From positions 372,001-436,000 of the forward strand of contig JAHBSK010000001.1 in assembly GCA_019639175.1 (NCBI GenBank): DNA of 64,000 nucleotides, written 5' to 3'. The notes beneath the pieces are model-generated. The model did no database searches and was not told where the DNA came from. It was given only the letters and a program-made list of their open reading frames with translations. Shown here piece by piece: positions 57,165 to 64,000 of this stretch (positions are counted from its first letter, which is position 1; each line of letters opens with the position of its first letter). This DNA is from Acidobacteriota bacterium. GTDB lineage: Bacteria; Acidobacteriota; Blastocatellia; Pyrinomonadales; Pyrinomonadaceae. Position numbers and translations under genes: made by a program.

Positions 57165-58058
57165 ATGGACATAAATCAGCTAGAGGTTTTGGTCGTGGTC
57201 GCGCGTGAAAAGAGTTTTTCGCGGGCGGCGGAGGTGCTGCAGAGAACTCAGCCGGCGGTGAGCCAGGCGATCCGCCGCCTTGAACAGGACGTTGGCGAGA
57301 AACTTTTTGACCGTTCATCAAAGGACGGGACGCTGACCTATGCAGGAGAGCTTTTGGTCGATTACGCACGGCAGATGCTGAACCTGCGCCAGACGGCGCA
57401 GACCGCCATCAAGGAGATGCGCAACCTTCACAGCGGCAAGGTAACGCTGAGCGCAAATGAACATACCGTGTTCTATCTTTTGCCGATAATTGCCGAATAC
57501 CGAAAAAGGCATCCGCATATAAAGATCGAGGTCCATCGCGGCGTTGCCAGCCGCATACCAAAGGAGATAACCGCCCGCGAGGTCGAACTCGGTATCGTCT
57601 CATTCAAACCCGTCGATGACACTCTGCGTTCCATCTCGGTACTGAACGACCAGCTTTTGCTGATAGTTTCGCCGGAACATCGGCTGGCGGGCAAAACTTC
57701 CGTGTCGATCCGCGAACTTGCCGAGGAAACCTTCATTGCTCATAACGCCGTTTCGCCGTATCGCCGATTGGTCGTAGAGACTTTTGAAAAAAATAACACA
57801 CCGCTGAACATATCGGTCGAACTGCCCTCGCTTGAGGCGATAAAGCGGCTGGTTCAGGCCGGTGTCGGCATAGCAATGGTGCCTAAATTGGGTACAAGGG
57901 CCGAGATCGCAGACGGAAGGCTCATTGGGCTGACGGTTTCGGAATTAAAACTCGAAAGAAAGCTGCACATCATATATCGCCGCCGGTCGGTGCTGTCACA
58001 TGCCGCACAGGAGTTCATAAAGATCGCCAAAGAGATGTCAGCGGATGGACAGGCGTAA
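57165..58058 (+). CDS. LysR family regulator divergent from prpBC
   Basis: The 297-residue LTTR starts MDINQLEVLVVVAREKSFS, with the helix-turn-helix RTQPAVSQAIRRLEQDVG and a full effector domain (about residues 90-295). ATG at 57165 begins the family N-terminus. Its divergent position makes it the likely regulator of the methylcitrate operon in place of the sigma-54 activator PrpR used in enterobacteria. This is inferred from position. Confidence 0.88.
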   Translation: MDINQLEVLVVVAREKSFSRAAEVLQRTQPAVSQAIRRLEQDVGEKLFDRSSKDGTLTYAGELLVDYARQMLNLRQTAQTAIKEMRNLHSGKVTLSANEHTVFYLLPIIAEYRKRHPHIKIEVHRGVASRIPKEITAREVELGIVSFKPVDDTLRSISVLNDQLLLIVSPEHRLAGKTSVSIRELAEETFIAHNAVSPYRRLVVETFEKNNTPLNISVELPSLEAIKRLVQAGVGIAMVPKLGTRAEIADGRLIGLTVSELKLERKLHIIYRRRSVLSHAAQEFIKIAKEMSADGQA

Positions 58059-58170
58059 AAAAAGTGATAAAAAAGGACGAAAAAATCAAAAATAATACCG
58101 GTTACGGCAGCGAAATGTTATAGAATGGCGTTACTCCTAAGATCAAGGCAGTACAAATGTTTTCGGAACG

Positions 58171-58190
58171 GTCTCCGTTATAACGGAGAC
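58171..58190. promoter_or_regulatory. perfect 20-bp palindrome upstream of the GCS2 gene
   Basis: GTCTCCGTTATAACGGAGAC is a perfect 20-base palindrome, 77 bases before the ligase start. Between it and the gene lies a 16-codon open frame (ATG at 58204, ending 58254) without a clear ribosome binding site. It could be an operator or a cruciform/leader hairpin. Confidence 0.45.
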
Positions 58191-58266
58191 GGGTTTAGTT
58201 GGTATGCAGGCAGAAACCCTTGGGAGCATAAAAACAGGAGACGTCAGGATATAACCAGGAACATAT

Positions 58267-59388
58267 ATGTTTGAACAATTTACCCTTGGCATAGAGGAAG
58301 AGTTCCAGATAGTTGACCCGAACACCCGTGAACTGAAGTCGCACGTTTCCGAGATATTGGCCGAGGGCAAACTCCTGCTGGGCGAAAAGATCAAGCCTGA
58401 GATGATCCAGTCCATGATCGAGGTCGGCACAGGTGTTTGCGCTAATATCGGCGAAGCGCGCGAGGACATCTCAAAACTGCGCTGCATCATATCCAGCCTT
58501 GCCAAAAAGAAGGGGCTGGAGATAGTTGCCGCCTCGACGCATCCATTTTCAAAATGGTCTGAACAGCAGATCTACGAAGGCGACCGGTACAAGCTGCTTG
58601 TTGACGAACTGCAAATGGTGGCGCGGAGCCTGCTGATATTTGGCCTGCACGTTCACGTCGGTGTCATCGACCCCGAACGGCGCATCCACATAATGAATGC
58701 CGCAAGGTATTTTCTGCCGCACATTTTGGCGATGACGACATCGTCGCCGTTCTGGCTTGGGTTCAACACAGGATTAAAGTCTTATCGCTCAGAGGTTTTC
58801 AAGAAATTTCCGAGAACGGATATACCCGATCATTTTGAGTCGTATCAGCAGTTTCAGAGTTATGTCGATCTTTTGGTGAAGATGAATTGCATTCAGGACG
58901 GTTCAAAGGTGTGGTGGGACGTTCGTCCGCATCATCTGTTCCCGACGCTCGAATTTCGCGTCTGCGACATCCCGACGCGCGTTGACGACACCATTGCGGT
59001 TGCGGCCCTCTTTCAGGCGATAGTCGCCAAACTTCATGTTTTGATCGACCGCAATCTTGGTTTCAGGCTGTATCATAGACGCCTTATCCAGGAAAATAAA
59101 TGGCGTGCGGTTCGCTACGGCCTGGACGGCAAACTGCTCGATCTGGGCAAGCAGAAAGAAGTTCCGGTAAAGGACCTGATACGCGAATTGCTGGAGTTTG
59201 TTGACGACGTGCTGGATCCGCTCGATTCGCGCAAAGAGGTCGAGCATGTCCACAAGATTTTAGAACGCGGCACGTCCGCTGATGAGCAGCTTCGCGTCTA
59301 TGAAGAAAGCGGCGGTGATTACAACGCAGTCGTTGACATGCTCATTAAGAACACACTTGAGAACGTGCCGGAAAAATGCTTTGGCTAG
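58267..59388 (+). CDS. ybdK: carboxylate-amine ligase, GCS2 / YbdK family
   Basis: The 373-residue protein has the glutamate-cysteine ligase type 2 fold: FTLGIEEEFQIVDPNTREL at the N-terminus, GLHVHVGV, and the nucleotide/substrate-binding WWDVRPHHLFPTLEFRVCDIPTRVDD. Such enzymes join glutamate to an amine using ATP. E. coli YbdK is a weak gamma-glutamylcysteine ligase, but here the amine is unknown. It ends overlapping the convergent amidotransferase gene by 4 bases. Confidence 0.9.
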   Translation: MFEQFTLGIEEEFQIVDPNTRELKSHVSEILAEGKLLLGEKIKPEMIQSMIEVGTGVCANIGEAREDISKLRCIISSLAKKKGLEIVAASTHPFSKWSEQQIYEGDRYKLLVDELQMVARSLLIFGLHVHVGVIDPERRIHIMNAARYFLPHILAMTTSSPFWLGFNTGLKSYRSEVFKKFPRTDIPDHFESYQQFQSYVDLLVKMNCIQDGSKVWWDVRPHHLFPTLEFRVCDIPTRVDDTIAVAALFQAIVAKLHVLIDRNLGFRLYHRRLIQENKWRAVRYGLDGKLLDLGKQKEVPVKDLIRELLEFVDDVLDPLDSRKEVEHVHKILERGTSADEQLRVYEESGGDYNAVVDMLIKNTLENVPEKCFG

Positions 59389-60314
59389 GCTGTCGGTTTG
59401 TGGGCAAGGGCAAGTTTCAGAAAATTCTCGAACAGTACGCGGCCGTCGCGTGATTCGTTGGGGTGTTCCCAGCGGGTCGGGTTTTTTGACCAGTCCTCAA
59501 AGGATTTTTCCAGATGGAACTGGACGCAGTAGATAAGCTGTCCGTCAGAGCGTTTGACCATCATCTGATTTTTACAAAGATATGATGTCGCCAGAAGCTC
59601 AAAGCCTTCGGGGACGCCGATGACCTGCACGCCGTGGTTTTGCCATACGCGGAGAATGTCGTCCTCTTTTGTATAATCCTGCCAGAGGCCGGATGTCTTA
59701 TCCTCGATGCCCTCAAATATCGGGTCTGATGTGTCAGTTATCTTGACGAAGCGGTACTGATATTCGACCAGCCTGTCATTTCTCTTTTCACCGAGTTCCA
59801 GTCCGTCCAGCGTCTTCAGTTCCGCACCGAATGAAACTCCGACAAGCTGGTGCGAACCGCAGATGGCAAGCACCGGTATCTTTGTCTCTAAAATGAACTT
59901 TTTGAAGGAGGCAAGCTGTTTCGGGTCGTAGTAATCAAAATCCGCGAACGTTCCGCTCATCACTATCGCGTCCGGTTCAAAAGCATTGGCGGCCTCGGCG
60001 ATCTCGGACAAATGAACTGTAAGTGTTTTGGGATTTTGAACGAGGCGGTTGACGTTCTGGGCGATGTTGTTACAGGCAAGCGATGATATTTTTCTTTCAA
60101 ACCTGAGCTTTGATTCCATCGTGCCGTTCCATTCGGCGCGTGCAAGGTCTGAAAGGTCCGATTCATAGCGCAAAAGGCTGTTGACTATCAGCACGCGGGC
60201 ATGAGAGACGGTCTTTTCGATCGGTTCATACAGGCAATATGCCTGTTTATTATAGGGGAACGGCAGTTCCTCCTGCTGAAGTTCCTCTTTGGTTGTCGTT
60301 GCTGCGTCGAGCAT
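59385..60314 (-). CDS. class I glutamine amidotransferase-like protein
   Basis: The 309-residue protein has a GATase1 domain in its C-terminal two-thirds. The nucleophile is Cys in LAICGSHQLVGVSFG, where the usual G-x-C-x-G-x-Q appears as I-C-G-S-H-Q. The His/Glu pair appears in VQFHLEKSFEDW, an unusual form of FHPE. The first about 95 residues are a distinct N-terminal segment. It may be a free glutaminase or peptidase-like hydrolase. No synthase partner is adjacent; the only neighbour is the convergent GCS2-type ligase gene. Confidence 0.78.
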   Translation of the reverse strand: MLDAATTTKEELQQEELPFPYNKQAYCLYEPIEKTVSHARVLIVNSLLRYESDLSDLARAEWNGTMESKLRFERKISSLACNNIAQNVNRLVQNPKTLTVHLSEIAEAANAFEPDAIVMSGTFADFDYYDPKQLASFKKFILETKIPVLAICGSHQLVGVSFGAELKTLDGLELGEKRNDRLVEYQYRFVKITDTSDPIFEGIEDKTSGLWQDYTKEDDILRVWQNHGVQVIGVPEGFELLATSYLCKNQMMVKRSDGQLIYCVQFHLEKSFEDWSKNPTRWEHPNESRDGRVLFENFLKLALAHKPTA

Positions 60315-60372
60315 GTTTGTCCTTGTTTTGCTAAGGCCGCTTATTCGACCATAAGCACATCGAATTATTATA

Positions 60373-60849
60373 TCAGTTTTGCCGCTGCTTGGTCGAACGG
60401 TTAAAAAGCGGCATCATCTCTCCTGCTCCGATGGCTTTTATCTCTTCGCGCAGCGTTCGGACAAGCTTTGAACGCATTCGGCCGCGTGCCTGCGGGCTTT
60501 CCTTGCCGGTCAAAGCGTTAAATGCCTCAAATGTTCTGTCCAGAGCGGTTGTCAGGCTGTCCGCCATTGCGGGAATTGTCGTTATATCGTACGGAACCGC
60601 CACTTCGCGACAGCCCAAAGTGGCAAATATCAGCAAATAACGGGCCGTTCCCAGGTCGGGGCAATGAACGCGAAGTCGTCCGACCTTAAGTTCCGTCCCA
60701 AGCAGCGTATGCAGGATCGCAGGTGCATTTTCGCGCTCAGGTATGTCCATCTTGAACGAACGTGTCCGGCCGGGCCGGATCTGTTCTTCGTAGATGGCCG
60801 ATATCCAATCCTTGCCCATGCCGGAACGGATCTGTTGAATGACATCCAT
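60373..60849 (-). CDS. conserved-looking protein of unknown function
   Basis: The 158-residue soluble protein is not recognised. Residues about 35-95 form an alpha/beta region (RTRSFKMDIPE through GRLRVHCPDLGTARYLLIFATLG); the C-terminal third is helical and basic. The longer frame to 60903 would run through the nuoN terminator, so ATG at 60849 is preferred, although no Shine-Dalgarno is clear. It is downstream of the nuo genes on the same strand. Confidence 0.6.
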   Translation of the reverse strand: MDVIQQIRSGMGKDWISAIYEEQIRPGRTRSFKMDIPERENAPAILHTLLGTELKVGRLRVHCPDLGTARYLLIFATLGCREVAVPYDITTIPAMADSLTTALDRTFEAFNALTGKESPQARGRMRSKLVRTLREEIKAIGAGEMMPLFNRSTKQRQN

Positions 60850-60857
60850 TGCGTTTA

Positions 60858-60897
60858 AAAACAAGACCGCCCGGACCATTTGGCCCGGGACGGCCTT
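60858..60897 (-). terminator. intrinsic terminator of the nuo operon
   Basis: On the minus strand GGCCGTCCCGGGCC pairs with GGTCCGGGCGGTC around an AAAT loop and is followed by TTGTTTTT, 13 bases after the nuoN stop. Confidence 0.88.
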
Positions 60898-60909
60898 TTG
60901 CAAAATGAT

Positions 60910-62439
60910 CTATTTGACCTGAGCTTCCGCGACTGTTACCGAACGCGAGAATTTCTCGATCAGGCCATTGCCGAAAATACCGAGGTAAAATACGCCGAGA
61001 ACGGTGATGATGATCGCCGCAGTGACCGCGGCCGGAATTTGCGGAGCCGTCCAGCTTGTCGTCCTTTCCTTGAAGAACATCACCACGATCAGCCGCAGAT
61101 AATAATATGCCGAGATCGCCGTGTTAAGAACCGCTGCCACGACTACAACTGTAAGAAGCGTGTTTCCGGCTTCGAGGGCGGGGCGAAACACAAGCACCTT
61201 GCCGATAAAACCGGCGGTCAAAGGCATTCCCAAAAGGCTCAGCATAAAAAGAGCCATTGTGAACGCCAGAACAGGCGACCGCGTCCCGATGCCGTTGAAA
61301 TCGTTGAACTCAGCACGGCGGTCGTTCCTCTGGGCAAGAAGCGTTATGAGCGCGAATGCTCCGAGCGTCGTCACCGCGTAGGTCAGCATATAGAATGCAA
61401 CGGCGGCGACGGCCTCATCACGAGCCGCTGTCGTTGCGGCAAAACCCGCTCCGATCAGTCCGACCAGCGTGTAGCCGGCGTGCGAAATGGATGAGAACGC
61501 GAGCATACGCTTGACGTTGTTCTGCATAATGGCGGCGATGTTGCCGACGGTCATTGTCAGAATGGCAATGACGGCCATTACCGTTATCCATGCCTGATGC
61601 AGATAGCCCGCAGCTTCGGCTCCGGCAATGAACGGAAAACCGATGACGAAAACGCGAGTGAACGAAGCGAAAGCGGCCGCCTTTGGCCCGGTCGCCATAA
61701 ATCCTGTGATGGTTGCCGGAGCGCCTTCGTAAACATCAGGCGTCCAAACGTGAAAGGGAACCGCTGCGATCTTGAAGCCGAATCCGACAATGAGCATGGC
61801 GGCGCCTACTAAAAGAAGGGCAGGGAAGTTGGGATCTGCTATCTTGGCGGCTATTTCCGTGATGTTTGTAGAACCCGTTGCTCCGTAAACAAGGGCAATG
61901 CCGTAAAGCAGAAATGCCGATGCCAACGAACCCAGAACGAAATACTTCATCGAGGATTCATTGGAGCGAAGATCGCCTTTGCGAAGTCCGGCCATGACAT
62001 ACGTTGCTATCGAAAGCGTTTCAAGACCGAGGAAGATGACGACCATGTCGTTGCCGACGGCCATCAGCATCATGCCGAACGTGGCAAACAGCAGCAGGGC
62101 GTGAAACTCGCCCGCCGCGACATCTTCCTGTTCGACCCAGACGGTTGAGATGAGTATCGTCAGGGCCGAAACCAGCAGAAAAACCGTCGTGAAACCGAGC
62201 CTGAGGTTATCATGTGTGACCATGCCGCCCCACGCCGTCACCGGAACACCGCCGGCTCCCGACCATATCCACGCCAGAGCCGCTCCGGCAAGGCCGATGC
62301 CGATAAGCGAAACGGCGCCGGTAAGAACGCGGTTCCTGGGAAAGAAACAGTCATAAAGCATCACCACGACACCGGCGACCGCGATAATGATCTCCGGCAG
62401 GATGATGGTAAGGTTTACATTTGGATCAGCCAATTGCAT
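60910..62439 (-). CDS. nuoN: NADH-quinone oxidoreductase subunit N
   Basis: The 509-residue inner-membrane proton-pumping subunit of complex I has about 14 helices. It carries the conserved lysine-containing stretch KIAAVPFHVWTPDVYEGAPATITGFMATGPKAAAFASF and the discontinuous-helix motif NIAAIMQNNVKRMLAFSSISHAGYTLVG. It is the last nuo gene, 40 bases after nuoM, and ends at a terminator. Confidence 0.96.
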   Translation of the reverse strand: MQLADPNVNLTIILPEIIIAVAGVVVMLYDCFFPRNRVLTGAVSLIGIGLAGAALAWIWSGAGGVPVTAWGGMVTHDNLRLGFTTVFLLVSALTILISTVWVEQEDVAAGEFHALLLFATFGMMLMAVGNDMVVIFLGLETLSIATYVMAGLRKGDLRSNESSMKYFVLGSLASAFLLYGIALVYGATGSTNITEIAAKIADPNFPALLLVGAAMLIVGFGFKIAAVPFHVWTPDVYEGAPATITGFMATGPKAAAFASFTRVFVIGFPFIAGAEAAGYLHQAWITVMAVIAILTMTVGNIAAIMQNNVKRMLAFSSISHAGYTLVGLIGAGFAATTAARDEAVAAVAFYMLTYAVTTLGAFALITLLAQRNDRRAEFNDFNGIGTRSPVLAFTMALFMLSLLGMPLTAGFIGKVLVFRPALEAGNTLLTVVVVAAVLNTAISAYYYLRLIVVMFFKERTTSWTAPQIPAAVTAAIIITVLGVFYLGIFGNGLIEKFSRSVTVAEAQVK

Positions 62440-62479
62440 AACAATAAAAGTTAACTAAGGACACCGCTTGGCGGCATTT

Positions 62480-64000
62480 CTATTCCGCTTTTGCCGTGTG
62501 TTCGTCATGATCGACGGTTCCGCCCGCCTGCCGCATGACGCGTTCCTGAATGGCGACCACCGTGTCACGCGACCTTTCAAGGAACGGTTTCGGATACACG
62601 CCCATATAGACCATCAGGAACAGGAGCGGAACCATAAGCCCGATCTCGCGATAGGTCAGGTCTTTCAGGCCGCGATTCTTTTCGTTCGTCAGTTTGCCAA
62701 AGAATATCCGCTGCACCATCCAGAGAAGATAGACCGCAGCAAAGATGACGCCGGTTCCGGCAAACATTGTCGCGATATAGTTCCAGTTGGCGGAATCGGT
62801 AATGGACAGGATCGTTGATTTCCACATGCCGACCATTATCAAAAATTCGCCGACAAATCCGTTAAGGAACGGCAGCCCGATCGAGGACATCGTGGTAAAG
62901 ACGAAAAATGTTGCGTAAAGCGGCATTACGCTCGATATACCGCCGTATTCGGTAATGGCCCTTGTGTGTCGCCGTTCATAAATGAAACCGACAAGAAGGA
63001 ACAATGCTCCGGTCGAGATGCCGTGGTTGAGCATCTGGTAAAGCGCACCCTGCATTCCCCATTCGGTGAAGGAGAACATCCCCAGAACGACAAAGCCCAT
63101 GTGAGCGACCGATGAATATGCGACCAGCCGTTTCATATCCGGCTGGACCATTGCCACAAGTGCTCCGTAGATGATGCCGATGATGGCAAGGACGATGAAG
63201 ATCGGGGCAAGTTCGCGGCTGGCCTCCGGGAACAGCGGAAAGTTGAACCTCATCAGGCCGTAGGTTCCCATCTTGAGCAGAACGGCGGCAAGGATGACCG
63301 AACCGGCTGTCGGAGCCTCAGTGTGGGCATCAGGCAGCCACGTGTGGAACGGAAAGACCGGCACCTTGATAGCGAACGAGATAGCGAACGCAAGGAACAA
63401 CAGTGTTCCTACAGGAGCGGCAAACGCCAGTTTGCCCGATTCCAGCGAGGCAAGCAGCGTCAAAAGGTCGAATGTTCCGGTTCCGGTCGCCTGCAGGTGC
63501 AGGTAATACAGGGCAATGATCGCGACCAGCATCAGCAAACTGCCGAACGCCGTGAAGATAAAGAATTTGACCGTTGCGTAAATGCGGTTCTCGCCGCCCC
63601 AGATGCCGATAAGAAAGAACATCGGTACAAGCGACGCCTCAAAAAAGAGGTAGAAGACCAACAGGTCGAGCGATACAAAAACGCCGATCATCGCGCTCTG
63701 CAGCAGCAAAAGGAACACATAGAATGCCGCCGGGCGTTTTTCCACCGCGTGCCATGATGAAAGCACGGCTATCGGCATTATGAACGTCGTCAACAGCACC
63801 AGCCAGAGACTCAGGCCGTCAACGCCGACGTGGTAATTCGTTCCTATCGCCTGTATCCACGGAATGTTCTTTTCAAACATATAGCCGTTGGAGCCTGGTG
63901 TGCCGCTGAGCAGCAGCAGCGAGATCAGGAACGCCGCGACCGTGAAACCGAGCGTGATCCATTTAAGATGGCCATCGTCTTTCCAGTACAGCGAATGGCC
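62480..64000 (-). CDS. nuoM: NADH-quinone oxidoreductase subunit M (N-terminus outside window)
   Basis: The frame is open to the window edge: upstream of an internal Met at 63880 the sequence still encodes 40 in-frame residues (SLYWKDDGHLKWITLGF...), so the gene begins beyond base 64000. The visible 506 residues contain YHVGVDGLSLWLVLLTTF, FFEASLVPMFFLIGIWGG with the key Glu, KVPVFPFHTWLPDAHTEAPTAGSVILAAVLLKMGTYG, and MKRLVAYSSVAHMGFV. It is a proton-pumping subunit of complex I. Confidence 0.95.
   Translation of the reverse strand, partial: GHSLYWKDDGHLKWITLGFTVAAFLISLLLLSGTPGSNGYMFEKNIPWIQAIGTNYHVGVDGLSLWLVLLTTFIMPIAVLSSWHAVEKRPAAFYVFLLLLQSAMIGVFVSLDLLVFYLFFEASLVPMFFLIGIWGGENRIYATVKFFIFTAFGSLLMLVAIIALYYLHLQATGTGTFDLLTLLASLESGKLAFAAPVGTLLFLAFAISFAIKVPVFPFHTWLPDAHTEAPTAGSVILAAVLLKMGTYGLMRFNFPLFPEASRELAPIFIVLAIIGIIYGALVAMVQPDMKRLVAYSSVAHMGFVVLGMFSFTEWGMQGALYQMLNHGISTGALFLLVGFIYERRHTRAITEYGGISSVMPLYATFFVFTTMSSIGLPFLNGFVGEFLIMVGMWKSTILSITDSANWNYIATMFAGTGVIFAAVYLLWMVQRIFFGKLTNEKNRGLKDLTYREIGLMVPLLFLMVYMGVYPKPFLERSRDTVVAIQERVMRQAGGTVDHDEHTAKAE

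Overview
The window looks like chromosome from a Gram-negative, heterotrophic, respiring bacterium, most likely an Acidobacteriota of the Blastocatellia/Pyrinomonadales type. The basis is lipid A synthesis (lpxK), complex I (nuoM, nuoN), a five-helix type succinate dehydrogenase, a methylcitrate cycle, mid-GC composition, many secreted proteins with carboxypeptidase-regulatory-like or low-complexity repeats, and a subtilase ending in GVLIGD repeats. The taxonomic call is inference; no 16S gene is present.

Layout. 1-6.6 kb: a secreted repeat protein, then minus-strand housekeeping genes (trmB, rhomboid, fabG, rph, murI) with a broken VapBC-like pair and a Uma2-type protein between them. 6.7-8.3 kb: an ISNCY/IS1202-like insertion sequence flanked by a 17-bp direct repeat and sitting in the U-tract of an intrinsic terminator. 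8.4-19 kb: a secreted zinc protease, tmRNA, a pabA-lpxK-membrane protein operon, two exported proteins of unknown function, a dienoyl-CoA-reductase-like SDR and an SprT-like protein. 19.1-24.5 kb: the heat-shock cluster hrcA-grpE-dnaK-dnaJ. 24.6-27.1 kb: a STAS/HD-GYP signalling pair and a LysR regulator. 27.3-32.1 kb: sdhC-sdhA-sdhB, with a toxin-antitoxin-like gene pair in each of the two gaps. 32.1-44.8 kb: a GGDEF-EAL protein, GNAT, the GVLIGD subtilase, mdh, a second Uma2 protein, an amidohydrolase, tRNA-Leu(UAA), NfeD and a PP2C phosphatase. 44.8-50.5 kb: a metB-like gene and leuABCD. 50.9-58 kb: queH and prpD, then a GNAT gene and a decayed KilA-N gene inserted before prpC-prpB, with a divergent LysR regulator. 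58.2-64 kb: a GCS2-type ligase converging on a class I glutamine amidotransferase, a small unknown gene, nuoN, and nuoM cut by the window edge.

How the genes work together. The metabolic core feeds the TCA cycle and respiration (sdh, mdh, prp, nuo), with branched-chain amino acid synthesis from leuABCD. The most distinctive pattern is small accessory cassettes placed inside core operons: two TA-like pairs between the three sdh genes, and GNAT plus KilA-N between prpD and prpC. Other points for a second look are the long target duplication of the IS, a possible small RNA whose terminator was hit by the IS, a LeuA without its regulatory domain, and a large REP-like inverted repeat upstream of the leu operon.
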